From the NCBI RefSeq assembly GCF_000956545.1, contig NZ_JYIT01000074.1, positions 1-64,000 on the forward strand: a stretch of DNA of 64,000 nucleotides. The letters run 5' to 3'. The position numbers were made by a program, and so were the translations under genes. The notes under the pieces were generated by a model. That model was given only the letters and a program-made list of their open reading frames with translations. It was not told the DNA's origin and searched no databases. Source of the DNA: Microbacterium azadirachtae (GTDB lineage Bacteria; Actinomycetota; Actinomycetes; Actinomycetales; Microbacteriaceae). This document shows positions 35,339-44,035 of the stretch, in pieces. The stretch's first letter is position 1. The number at the start of each line of letters is the position of its first letter.

Positions 35339-36043
35339 ATGCCCGAAGAGACCACCGCCGATCTCCCGCGACGCGACGGCCTGAGCCGCCGCCGTGTGGT
35401 CAAAGGGGCGGCATGGTCGCTGCCCGTGATCGCCGCGACAGTCGCCGTCCCCGCCCACGCCGCGTCCGGGAAGGCGAACATCGCTGTCACCAGTTCCTGC
35501 TTCGCGGGAACCACCGCGCTCGGCACCCAGCTCGGGCCCACCTGGGTGATGAAAGAGACGAACGGCGTAAACGCGGGGACCGTCGCGCTCACGGAGAAGC
35601 TGACCTTCACCTTCACGTCCGTGCTGACTGGGCCTCTCGGGTTCATCGCCATCTCGGGAGCTATCCCCGGGATCGTGACCTGGATCACTGTCCAGTCCGC
35701 TGGCGCAATCACAGCGCTCCCGTGGTATCAGACCAACGGATCCCAGCTGACGGTCCCACCGATCAACCTCGATCCCGCCAACATCACCTCGGCGCTCGTG
35801 CCCGTCCAGAACCCGGACGGGACGTACTCGGTCCACTACACCCTGACCCGCAACGTCACCTGGAACAACGTCGCCCCCCTGAGCGAAGCCCGCTACAGCT
35901 ACCCGCTGAACCTCACGCCACCGCCCCTGCCCGGACTCAATGTCACCCAGAACTGGACGCTGACATCAGGGCTGGCCGATGCGAACGCCGCGGACAACAC
36001 CGGCGTGATCAACACCGCCCTTCTCGCCGCCTGCGCGGCGTGA
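35339..36043 (+). CDS. Tat-exported protein of unknown function
   Basis: A 234-residue exported protein. The N terminus has a twin-arginine signal, LSRRRVVKGAAWSLPVIAAT, with cleavage probably after AHA near residue 41. The mature part is rich in Thr, Val and Asn and predicted beta (LTFTFTSVLTGPLGFIAISG, YSVHYTLTRNVTWNNVAPLS), with two Cys near the ends (SSCF, AACAA). There is no LPxTG anchor. GGAGGAAG precedes the ATG, a strong site that defines the start. It lies in the same direction as the pilus genes but 440 bp away. Similar Tat-exported beta proteins occur in Microbacteriaceae; I do not recognise a function. Confidence 0.72.
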   Translation: MPEETTADLPRRDGLSRRRVVKGAAWSLPVIAATVAVPAHAASGKANIAVTSSCFAGTTALGTQLGPTWVMKETNGVNAGTVALTEKLTFTFTSVLTGPLGFIAISGAIPGIVTWITVQSAGAITALPWYQTNGSQLTVPPINLDPANITSALVPVQNPDGTYSVHYTLTRNVTWNNVAPLSEARYSYPLNLTPPPLPGLNVTQNWTLTSGLADANAADNTGVINTALLAACAA

Positions 36044-36078
36044 GTTATCGACCTGTGGACTCGGTCCCCTCCTAGACC

Positions 36079-36142
36079 GCTGGTGCGGACGATCTCGATG
36101 TATTCCCCAGACATCTTTCCCACATATTTCGTCCGCACCAGC
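36079..36142. repeat. 14-bp perfect inverted repeat with long loop
   Basis: GCTGGTGCGGACGA (36079-36092) and TCGTCCGCACCAGC (36129-36142) are exact reverse complements separated by 36 bases, and CTTTCCCTTTT follows the right arm. It begins 35 bp after the Tat-exported gene. It may be a terminator, a large-looped regulatory stem or an operator pair. Confidence 0.6.
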
Positions 36143-36486
36143 CTTTCCCTTTTCGCCGATCCAGCCCGCAGCCAGGCACGACCGACGTTACAAAATCCGG
36201 CGTGTGCCAGACGAGACGACGCGTTGATGTGCCGCAGGGCTGAGCCTGCGGGCCATGTGCGAGCCAGAGCTTCCGTACCCTAAACAGGCTTTCGCACTCC
36301 ATCAGGCAATCTGCCATAGGCGTCATCGCCCCACCTCGCAAGACCGGTCCCTTCTTGTGACTCCGAAGCCGACGAAGTTTCGAAAGACCGGCTGTGGATG
36401 CGGCAACACCTGTTCCTAACGGACTTCCGAAACTCCCTGCCCATTCAGTTTCTGTGCCGTCTTGCAAAACCGACCCGAAACCCTCA
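36143..36486. other. Upstream region of the pilus operon
   Basis: About 340 bp with no gene. It contains a small hairpin, CCGCAGG/CCTGCGG around 36233-36252, and presumably the pilus promoter. No ribosome site of normal strength is seen immediately before the pilin ATG. I see no riboswitch I can name. Confidence 0.35.
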
Positions 36487-38982
36487 ATGAAAACCCGTCA
36501 AGTAGGCCGGGCGAAGAAGCGGTGCCGAGGCGACCGTAGCCCGTTTTCCTCATATGCGCGCCGCGGCGTGCTCACTCTTTGCGTAGCCGCCTTGCTGGTG
36601 CTGTCTTCCATGACCATCCAACGCGCGCAAGACGCGAACGCGACTGTCGCGGGTACGCCGGGAACAACGCAGCCTGGTACGCCCGTATACACGGAAGACT
36701 TCTCGAACCACACTGCCGCATCGGGCGCCATCAATGTCATCGGGTACACCGGTGGGGCCGCAGCCGGCAACATGTCCTACACCGCAGATTGGCAGTACAC
36801 GCCAGCGGCAGGCCAATGCAACGGCTGGATTCTCCGTTCAACCACGCCAACTCCGATGACCGACCTCGGATGCTACAACAATCAGTCGACGGCATGGGCG
36901 TCGCTTCAGGACATGGCGATACAGCTCGGCCTCGCGCAGGGTCAGACGTCTTCCCAAGCAGTTGCAAACCAGGCATTGTCTGAGTCGACCAACGCTCCCT
37001 CGGGCGCCATCGCGGCGGGAACGGAGCTTAAGACAGCTAGCGCAGGTGGTATACCTGCAGTGCCCGGCCATTATTACGCCATCTCCGGCTATTTCGCGGC
37101 TGCAAACTGCCCCGCTCAAGGTGGAAATTCCATTCCTCGCGAGACGCTCAGCATCATCATCAATGGAGCGATCACGCCACTTTCGAGCGGTCTAACGCCC
37201 TGTACAGACCTTACGAACTGGGGCGTACAGGTGAAGAAGCTGCAGTCCGCCGCGATCCAGATCCCCAGCGGATCGAACGCCTCGTTGGGCCTGTCGATCT
37301 ACAACGCGACGGCGACAGGCAGCGGCAACGATGTGGCATTCGACCTTCCGCAGATCGTCGACGTGACTCCACAGTTGGACAAGGCGTTCAGCCCAGCCCT
37401 GATCGCTCCTGGCCAGACCTCCACGGTGACGCTGACAGTCACGAACACCAGTGACCTGATGGCGAAAACGGACTGGAGCATCACCGATGCGCTTCCGGCA
37501 GGTCTTGTGATTGCCCCGAACCCGGCAGCGGGTGGCACCTGCGCACAGGCGGCGGGTAACGCGTTCGTCCGGACAGCCGTGGCAGGCAGCAACGTCTTCT
37601 CCGCCACGGGCGGAGACCTGGCCCTCAATCAGGCCTCGTGCACTCTTACGTTCGATGTGACTGCCGCCGCCGAGGGCACCTATATCAACGGGCCCGGCAA
37701 CATCACCTCGAACCTGAACCCGCCCGCTAACGCCACACTCACGGTGCGCGCACCGCGCATCACCTTGAACAAGGCGCTTGCCACGCCGCGCGTAGCGGCC
37801 ACCGACCAGTTCACGATGGCGATCCGCACGGGTGGAGCGTCCGGGACCGTCGTGAATAGCACTGCGAACTCGACCACCACGGGGGCCGGATCTACAGTCA
37901 CCGCGGGAACAGGGACAACCGGTACGTACGTGGCAACAACTGGTACCGCATACAGCCTTACCGAGGCCTCTTCCGGGACCACGGTGTTGGGTAACTACTC
38001 CGCCACCATTAGCTGCACTGACATTGCTGGGCTACAGACCGGGTTGCCTAATGGTGCTGTCTACAACCCCGCCGCACCCCCAACGATCACCCCGATCGCC
38101 GGCGTTAACATCGCCTGCACCATCACCAACAGTGCCCTGCCGATCCTCTCCTATAGCAAGGACGTCGATAAGGGCGCGGGGACGCTCGTGAATCCCGGGG
38201 ACACCCTTACTTACACGCTCTCCATCGTGAATTCAGGGTCGGTTCCGTCAGCGACGATCGCCGCGTTCGATGACCTCACCAACGTTGTCTCCATGGCGTC
38301 CCTGAACACGAGCTCGATCACCATCACCCCCGCCGGTACCGGAGCCGCGACGTATGACGCGACGACGAAGAAGCTGACCTGGACGGGAATCGTCCCAGCA
38401 AACACGACGATCCGCGTCTCCTACACCGTCACCGTCAACGCTGGAGCCTTCGGTCAACTCCGGAACGCGTTCATGGGCAAAACCGTCACCAACCCGATCG
38501 GCGCCAGTCTGCAATGGCGGAAGATCGATGCCACCGTCGCGAAGAATGGACTCACCGCGGCTACGTGGACTCTGACCCCCGTGAACGGGGCAGGACAGCC
38601 CACGGGGACTGCTATCACCATCACGGACTGTGTCTCGACTCCCTGCACGGTGGCGGACACCGACCCGGCCGGTGGACAGTTCCTCGTGAAGGGGCTCGTT
38701 CCTGGGACCTACCAGCTTGTTGAAACCAAAGCTCCCAGCGGCTACGTGTTGAACCCCACGCCAATCAACGTCACCGTATCCGCGGCAACGCAGACCACGG
38801 TGCTCGCCGACGTCGTGAACCAACAGGCACCCCCCATCGTCTTGCCCCTGACCGGCGGCTTAGGGACAGATGCCATCGCCTACGGCGCGACCGCGCTGCT
38901 GGGACTCGCCGCCGCACTGATCATCTGGCAGCTCCGCCGCCGACCACGCCTGGAGGAGGGGCAACGACACGTGGCCCCCTGA
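36487..38982 (+). CDS. LPXTG-anchored pilus tip/minor pilin with DUF11-like and Cna_B-like domains
   Basis: Large surface protein of 831 residues. The N-terminal signal has a hydrophobic core at about 28-41 and probable cleavage near residue 52. A long unique region (to about 290) could be the adhesive head. DUF11-like modules follow, starting near residue 298 (DKAFSPALIAPGQTSTVTLT) and 556 (YSKDVDKGAGTLVNPGDTLT). A Cna_B/SpaA-like domain lies near 675-775 with the E-box LVETKAPSGY that supports isopeptide bonds. The sorting signal LPLTG is near 786, followed by a membrane helix and Arg-rich tail. LPLTG is a variant of LPxTG. It heads an operon with a shaft pilin and two sortases, so it is probably the tip or ancillary pilin. 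The ATG at 36487 is placed by the signal peptide. Confidence 0.87.
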   Translation: MKTRQVGRAKKRCRGDRSPFSSYARRGVLTLCVAALLVLSSMTIQRAQDANATVAGTPGTTQPGTPVYTEDFSNHTAASGAINVIGYTGGAAAGNMSYTADWQYTPAAGQCNGWILRSTTPTPMTDLGCYNNQSTAWASLQDMAIQLGLAQGQTSSQAVANQALSESTNAPSGAIAAGTELKTASAGGIPAVPGHYYAISGYFAAANCPAQGGNSIPRETLSIIINGAITPLSSGLTPCTDLTNWGVQVKKLQSAAIQIPSGSNASLGLSIYNATATGSGNDVAFDLPQIVDVTPQLDKAFSPALIAPGQTSTVTLTVTNTSDLMAKTDWSITDALPAGLVIAPNPAAGGTCAQAAGNAFVRTAVAGSNVFSATGGDLALNQASCTLTFDVTAAAEGTYINGPGNITSNLNPPANATLTVRAPRITLNKALATPRVAATDQFTMAIRTGGASGTVVNSTANSTTTGAGSTVTAGTGTTGTYVATTGTAYSLTEASSGTTVLGNYSATISCTDIAGLQTGLPNGAVYNPAAPPTITPIAGVNIACTITNSALPILSYSKDVDKGAGTLVNPGDTLTYTLSIVNSGSVPSATIAAFDDLTNVVSMASLNTSSITITPAGTGAATYDATTKKLTWTGIVPANTTIRVSYTVTVNAGAFGQLRNAFMGKTVTNPIGASLQWRKIDATVAKNGLTAATWTLTPVNGAGQPTGTAITITDCVSTPCTVADTDPAGGQFLVKGLVPGTYQLVETKAPSGYVLNPTPINVTVSAATQTTVLADVVNQQAPPIVLPLTGGLGTDAIAYGATALLGLAAALIIWQLRRRPRLEEGQRHVAP

Positions 38983-39052
38983 CCCGCCGACCCACGTCTC
39001 CGATATCACCCGAAAACTCTCACTACAACCCACGAACAGACAAGGAACACTC

Positions 39053-40570
39053 ATGAACACCTCTCATCGACTCCGACTGCGGCGGTTCGCTGCCGCAGCG
39101 GGTGCCGTTGCGCTCGCCCTCGTGGGCGTCGCCGCAATCGCCGCGCCTGCACAAGCTGACACGACCGGTGGCAACGTACCGTCCGGTCCGTACACTCTGA
39201 CCATCACCAAGCTGCAGAACCCGATCGCCGGCGGCACGGCCGCCAACGGCACTCAGCAGAACGTCAGCAGCCTGACCCCCATCCCCGGAGTCGTCTACAG
39301 CATCGCCCCCGTGAACGGTGTCGACCTGACCACGCAGGCCGGCTGGACCACCGCGTCCGGGCTCACCGTGAACAGCTCCGGGCAGGTCGTCAATGGCGCC
39401 ACCACCTACACGACGGGAACCGCCACTACGCTCCCGGCCACCAACAGCAGCGGCGTCACCAACTACACCACCTCGACGCCCGCCGTCTACGAGGTCACCG
39501 AGGTCAGCGCCCCCGCCGGCACCGAGATCGCCCCGCCGTTCCTCGTCACCCTGCCGCTGCCGCAGAGCAACAACTGGCTGACGAACGTGTACGTGTACCC
39601 GAAGAACACCCAGCAGAACGCGCCCACCAAGGCCATCGATGACACCGGCGCGTACGGAGTCGGATCCACGGTGAACTGGTCGATCACGTCGACCGTGCCC
39701 AACCAGGCCGCCGGCAACACCTTCACCACCTACTCGATCTCGGACACGCTCGACTCCAGGCTGACGCCACCGGCCGCGTCCGCGGTCACCGTGACCATGA
39801 AGTCCCCGACAGGGACGGCGATCACGATTCCCGCTGCGGACTACACGGTCACCGTGAGCGGTCAGACCGTGACGGTGAACTTCACCGCCGCAGGCCTCAC
39901 CTTCCTTACGGCGAACCCCTCCGCGGTCATCACTGTAGGAATCCCGACCGTCGTGAACTCGGTTGGAACGGGCACCATCCAGAACACCGCCAACCAGACC
40001 ATCCAGGGTCAGACCGGCGGTTCGATCACCACGCCGACCAACACCGTCCAGACCACGTGGGGCAACCTGCTCCTGCACAAGGTAGACCCGAACGGCAACG
40101 CCCTTACCGGTGCACAGTTCCAGGTGTTCGTCTCGAAGACCGACGCACAGAACCTGACCAACCCGGTATCCGTGAACGGTTCGACGACCTTCACCTCTGA
40201 CCCTTCAGGCAACGTGGCGATCAACGGCCTGAAGTCGCAGACCAACGGCGCCGGCGCGAACCTGACCTACTACATCGTCGAGACGAAGGCGCCGATCGGG
40301 TACACGATTGCTCCCGCCTTCCAGCAGAGCGCCGGCGGATACTCCGTCGCTGTCGCCCCGGGCAGCAGCGGCAACGCAGCGATCACCGTGACCGACCCCC
40401 AGGCGCCGCCGATCTCGCTTCCGCTTACCGGTTCCACCGGCACCGCGATCTTCCTTGGCGGAGGCATCACCCTTGCTGCCGCCGCGATCGCCGTGGCAGT
40501 CCTGCTGGTGCGTCGGCGTCGGGCGGAGAGCGAAGGACTTGCCGCCGCTACGGAGAACACCAACTCGTAA
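39053..40570 (+). CDS. Major (shaft) pilin, SpaA/SpaH-type, LPLTG-anchored
   Basis: Surface pilin of 505 residues. The signal peptide ends in APAQA near residue 35. It has the pilin motif VYPKN with the shaft lysine at about residue 184. Two E-box segments (VYEVTEVSAP near 150 and YYIVETKAP near 407) are typical of intramolecular isopeptide bonds. The sorting signal LPLTG is near residue 456, followed by a hydrophobic stretch and RRRR. Sortase C would join the LPLTG Thr to the shaft Lys of the next subunit to build a covalent fibre. AAGGAA precedes the ATG. A strong hairpin separates it from the sortase genes, which fits higher pilin than sortase expression. Confidence 0.92.
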   Translation: MNTSHRLRLRRFAAAAGAVALALVGVAAIAAPAQADTTGGNVPSGPYTLTITKLQNPIAGGTAANGTQQNVSSLTPIPGVVYSIAPVNGVDLTTQAGWTTASGLTVNSSGQVVNGATTYTTGTATTLPATNSSGVTNYTTSTPAVYEVTEVSAPAGTEIAPPFLVTLPLPQSNNWLTNVYVYPKNTQQNAPTKAIDDTGAYGVGSTVNWSITSTVPNQAAGNTFTTYSISDTLDSRLTPPAASAVTVTMKSPTGTAITIPAADYTVTVSGQTVTVNFTAAGLTFLTANPSAVITVGIPTVVNSVGTGTIQNTANQTIQGQTGGSITTPTNTVQTTWGNLLLHKVDPNGNALTGAQFQVFVSKTDAQNLTNPVSVNGSTTFTSDPSGNVAINGLKSQTNGAGANLTYYIVETKAPIGYTIAPAFQQSAGGYSVAVAPGSSGNAAITVTDPQAPPISLPLTGSTGTAIFLGGGITLAAAAIAVAVLLVRRRRAESEGLAAATENTNS

Positions 40571-40612
40571 ACGCCCACTCGGTAGCTCTCCGGATGCCGA
40601 GTGCCTCCGACC

Positions 40613-40659
40613 CCGGGTGATGGGAGGCTGGGAGTGAATCCCAGCCTCCCATCACCCGG
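40613..40659 (+). terminator. 21-bp perfect hairpin between pilin and sortase genes (terminator/attenuator)
   Basis: Arms 40613-40633 and 40639-40659 are exact reverse complements (beginning CCGGGTGATGGG) with a GTGAA loop. The hairpin lies 43 bp after the major pilin stop and 20 bp before the sortase C start. Partial termination would limit sortase expression relative to pilin. A smaller stem (CACTCGG/CCGAGTG, 40576-40603) lies just upstream. Confidence 0.8.
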
Positions 40660-40679
40660 TCCCTCCAGAAACGAACACG

Positions 40680-41630
40680 ATGCCCGATACTCTTCCATCG
40701 CGGTCGAGGCGCGCCAAGCCTCGAGCGCGATGGCGTCTCTCCGGCCTCGCACTCGCCGTGGCCCTCATCAGCCTCCTCGGCGTTGGGGTGGCCCTCTACC
40801 CGTCTACCGCCTCATGGTTCAGCGCCATACAAGAAGCCGAGCAAGTCGCCCGATACGGCAACGACGTCAAAGCGATCGGACCGGCCGCTCGCCAAGAAGC
40901 ACTCGAACTGGCCGACGCCTATAACCGAGCACTTCAGAGCGGTGCGGAAGTGAAAGCCAATCAACGCATCCCCGTCGACACGGGAGCGCAGATCCCCACC
41001 GGTTTCGATTACAACCAGCTCCTCGCTGCCAATCCTTATGGCCTTATGGGGAGAATCCTCATCCCCTCGATCAACGTAGACCTCCCCATCAACCACGGCA
41101 CCAGCGACGCCACACTACTCAACTCGATCGGACACCTCGAGGGAACCTCCCTGCCGATCGGCGGACTCGGCACGCACGCCGTCCTTGCTGGCCATCGCGG
41201 TCTCGCATCGGCCACCCTGTTCAACGACCTCGACAAGGTCGCCCTCGGGGAAAAGATCATCCTCGATGTGTTCGGGGAGACCCTCACCTACAAGATCGTC
41301 GACATCAAAATCGTCGACCCTGAACAGACAAAAGCCTTGGATCCCGTGCCAGGTAAAGACCTGGTAACCCTGGTCACCTGCACCCCCATCGGCATCAACA
41401 GCCAGCGCATCCTCGTTACGGGCGAGAGGGTTGTGCCCACATCAGTCACCGATCAAACCGCCGCAAAAGCCCCACCGGGCAGCCCCAGCTTCCCGGGCTG
41501 GGCAATTGGGATGGGGGCGGCGCTCCTTGCGGCGGGAACGTACGTGTGGTGGTTCGGACGCCCCGTGAAGCGCCGCCATCGCTCTCCCCGGGGCGACGTT
41601 CATCCGGCGACATCGGCAGCGTCGTTATGA
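40680..41630 (+). CDS. Class C (pilus-polymerising) sortase
   Basis: Membrane-anchored transpeptidase of 316 residues with an N-terminal helix (LSGLALAVALISLLGVGVAL) and a C-terminal helix before a basic tail, the class C topology. The catalytic triad is His172 in LAGHRG, Cys234 in TLVTCTP and Arg243 in INSQRILVTG. The segment upstream of the fold, YNQLLAANPYG, occupies the position of the class C lid, though the usual Asp-Pro-aromatic lid motif is not exact. It should polymerise the LPLTG pilin upstream. It overlaps the next sortase gene by 4 bp (ATGA). Confidence 0.92.
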   Translation: MPDTLPSRSRRAKPRARWRLSGLALAVALISLLGVGVALYPSTASWFSAIQEAEQVARYGNDVKAIGPAARQEALELADAYNRALQSGAEVKANQRIPVDTGAQIPTGFDYNQLLAANPYGLMGRILIPSINVDLPINHGTSDATLLNSIGHLEGTSLPIGGLGTHAVLAGHRGLASATLFNDLDKVALGEKIILDVFGETLTYKIVDIKIVDPEQTKALDPVPGKDLVTLVTCTPIGINSQRILVTGERVVPTSVTDQTAAKAPPGSPSFPGWAIGMGAALLAAGTYVWWFGRPVKRRHRSPRGDVHPATSAASL

Positions 41631-42334
41631 CATCTACGCGCCATAGCCGCCGTCCTCGTCAGAATCGGACCGGTGTGATTAGGGTCGTCACCGCCATCTT
41701 CCTGGCCGGTGTAGCAGCCGCGGCCGGCACCTGGACAATCACCACGTATCTCGCAGAACAGCAGTATCCAAAAGACATGCGTGGCAATCCCGTGGTACGC
41801 TCGCCGCTCCCATCCTCGGTAGATAATGAGCTTGACGCAGTTTCCGCACTGCAAGGGATGACCCTCACCGTCCCCTCCAGAGGTCTGACTGTGCCCATTG
41901 GCGCAATCAATGCGGTCGATGGTGTCATCAATCCGCCAGGGTTTGCCTCGGCCTACTTCGTGCGCAACTACGGCGCCAATCTCACGCACGCGCACGATGG
42001 GACAGTGTTCGTCGTCATGCACTCGTGCCGAGGGGGCGCCATCTGTCCAGGCAACTACTTGATCGATGACGAGGCGGGCACGACATCACTTGAGAAAGGT
42101 GCAGATGTCTTTGTCGGAGGTCTTCACTACCGAGTTGTCGCTTCGAAGACGCTCCACAAGCCAGACGTCCGAGCGGCTTCGGACATCTGGGAAAACACAC
42201 CTGGGCGGCTCGTATTGATGACCTGCATGCAGGTCACCGCGGGTACCGATGGCTCTGTCAGTCTGGGGTGGCCCAGGCGTGTCGCTCTGATCTGGCCCAA
42301 CTCGGCGGTGCACGGGGTGTCGTTGTCGGTCTGA
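41627..42334 (+). pseudogene. Second sortase, C-terminus replaced by IS21 sequence
   Basis: Sortase-fold protein with an N-terminal membrane helix (RVVTAIFLAGVAAAAGTWTI). It has a possible catalytic His at about 132 (FVVMHSC) and Cys at about 200 in VLMTCMQ. Native sequence ends near 42255, about 10 residues after the Cys, where an IS21-type end begins. The frame runs another 26 codons into the element (to 42334). The final strand carrying the catalytic Arg is therefore lost, and the arginines supplied by IS sequence (WPRR) are unlikely to substitute. It was probably a housekeeping or anchoring sortase for the pilus, translationally coupled to sortase C. Confidence 0.8.
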
Positions 42335-42382
42335 TTTGGCCCAGGGCTGAGGGTGGCCTCGTTCGTCGAGCGGGGAGGGCCT

Positions 42383-44035
42383 GTGAGGTCGAGGGTGGAA
42401 GAGTTCGCCGAGATTCGCCGTGCTGCGCGGGTTGAGGGGTTGTCGATCAACGCGCTGGCGAAGCGGTTCCGGGTGCACCGGCGCACGATCCGGCAGGCCC
42501 TCGCGTCTGCGGAGCCGCCGCCGCGAAAGACGCCGACCCGTGCCGCCCCGAAGCTGGACGCGGTGCGCGAGCTGATCGATGGGATGCTGCGGCAGGACAT
42601 CGACGCGCCACGGAAGCAGCGGCAGACCGCGACGCGGATCTGGCACCGGCTCCTGGACGAGCATGACGCTGACGTCGGTTACCCCACGGTTCGGGATTAC
42701 GTGCGGTGGCGGCGCCCGGAGATCCTCGGCATCACCGCCATGTCGAAGGCGATGGTTCCGCAGGCGCACGCGCCGGGCGCGGAGGCCGAGGTTGATTTCG
42801 GGGAACTGTGGGTGATCCTCGCCGGGGTGAGGACGAAGTGCTTCATGTTCGCGTTCCGGCTCTCCCACTCCGGGCGCGCCGTGCACCGCGTCTATCCGAC
42901 GCAGGCGTTGGAAGCGTTCCTGGAAGGCCACATCGACGCGTTCGAAGAGTTTGGTGGTGTCCCGACCTTGCAGATCAAATACGACAACCTCTCACCGGCT
43001 GTGACGCAGGTCCTCGCCGGGCGGGCGCGGGTGGAGACCACCCGGTGGGCGCTGTTCCGCTCGCATTACGGGTTCGACGCGTTCTACTGTGAACCCGGCA
43101 TCAACGGGGCGCACGAGAAGGGTGGCATCGAAGGCGAAGTCGGCCGGTTCCGCCGCACCTGGCTCTCGCCCATGCCCGTCGTCGACTCGCTCGCAGAGCT
43201 GAACGAGCGGATCCGCAACTGGGATCAGCGGGACGAGAACCGGCGAATCGGGCGAAAGATCACGACCGTCGCGCACGATTTCCAGACCGACCGAGAACAT
43301 CTCGCGGCGTTGCCGCGGGACCGGTTCGATCCGGGCCTTGAGCTCTACCCGCGGGTGGACCGCTCCGCCCTGGTCACGGTCCGGCAGGCGAAGTACTCCG
43401 TCCCGGTCCGATTTATCGGCCGCAAACTCCGCGTCTCCCTGCGCGCCTCCGAGCTCGTCGTCTTCGACGGTCGACAGGTTGTCGCCCGTCATGAGCGGGT
43501 CATCGAACGATACGGGCAGGCCGTGCTCCTGGACCACTACCTCGAGGTCCTCCAACACAAGCCCGGTGCGCTCGGCGGGTCCACGGCGCTCGCCTACGCC
43601 CGCGCCTCTGGGGCATTCACCGGCCTGCATGATGCGTTCTGGGCCGAGTCCCGGAAAGTCAACGGCGACGCCGCCGGCACGAGGGAGCTCATCGACGTGC
43701 TCCTGCTGCACCGGACGCTGCCTGACTATGCGGTTCTCGCCGGCATCCACGCCGCACTCACGGTCGGGGCGGTCACCGCCGACGTCGTCGCCGTCGAAGC
43801 ACGACTGGCGGCCGGGGCCGAGAACACCGACATCGCTGTCGTCGAGGTGGAGACGTTGCCGAAGGTGGTGTCACTCACCCAGCGTCGGCTCACCGACCCG
43901 GCCGCGGTCATTGCCGGCCTCCCGCCAGACACCCGGCCCGCCCCGTCGGTCGCGGGCTACGACGCCCTGCTGACCCGACGAGCTGCGAAACACGCTGCCA
44001 CCGCACCCATAAGTGAAGGAGTCTCCGGCGCATGA
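42383..44035 (+). CDS. istA: IS21-family transposase IstA
   Basis: DDE transposase of 550 residues. The N-terminal helix-turn-helix reads GLSINALAKRFRVHRRTIRQ. The catalytic acids are Asp138 in EVDFGE, Asp201 in IKYDNL and Glu245 in GAHEKGGIEGEV, so the triad is complete. The C terminus contains the usual core-like YSVPVRFIGRKLRV and beta-barrel segments. The GTG at 42383 is preferred over 42353 because GGGAGG lies directly before it. Its stop overlaps the istB ATG by 4 bp, as in other IS21 elements. Confidence 0.92.
   Translation: MRSRVEEFAEIRRAARVEGLSINALAKRFRVHRRTIRQALASAEPPPRKTPTRAAPKLDAVRELIDGMLRQDIDAPRKQRQTATRIWHRLLDEHDADVGYPTVRDYVRWRRPEILGITAMSKAMVPQAHAPGAEAEVDFGELWVILAGVRTKCFMFAFRLSHSGRAVHRVYPTQALEAFLEGHIDAFEEFGGVPTLQIKYDNLSPAVTQVLAGRARVETTRWALFRSHYGFDAFYCEPGINGAHEKGGIEGEVGRFRRTWLSPMPVVDSLAELNERIRNWDQRDENRRIGRKITTVAHDFQTDREHLAALPRDRFDPGLELYPRVDRSALVTVRQAKYSVPVRFIGRKLRVSLRASELVVFDGRQVVARHERVIERYGQAVLLDHYLEVLQHKPGALGGSTALAYARASGAFTGLHDAFWAESRKVNGDAAGTRELIDVLLLHRTLPDYAVLAGIHAALTVGAVTADVVAVEARLAAGAENTDIAVVEVETLPKVVSLTQRRLTDPAAVIAGLPPDTRPAPSVAGYDALLTRRAAKHAATAPISEGVSGA

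Noticed and set aside
42086-42931. 281-residue minus-strand frame across the IS21 left end
   Set aside because: Antisense to the sortase end and istA; composition is Arg/His/Pro-rich without motifs.
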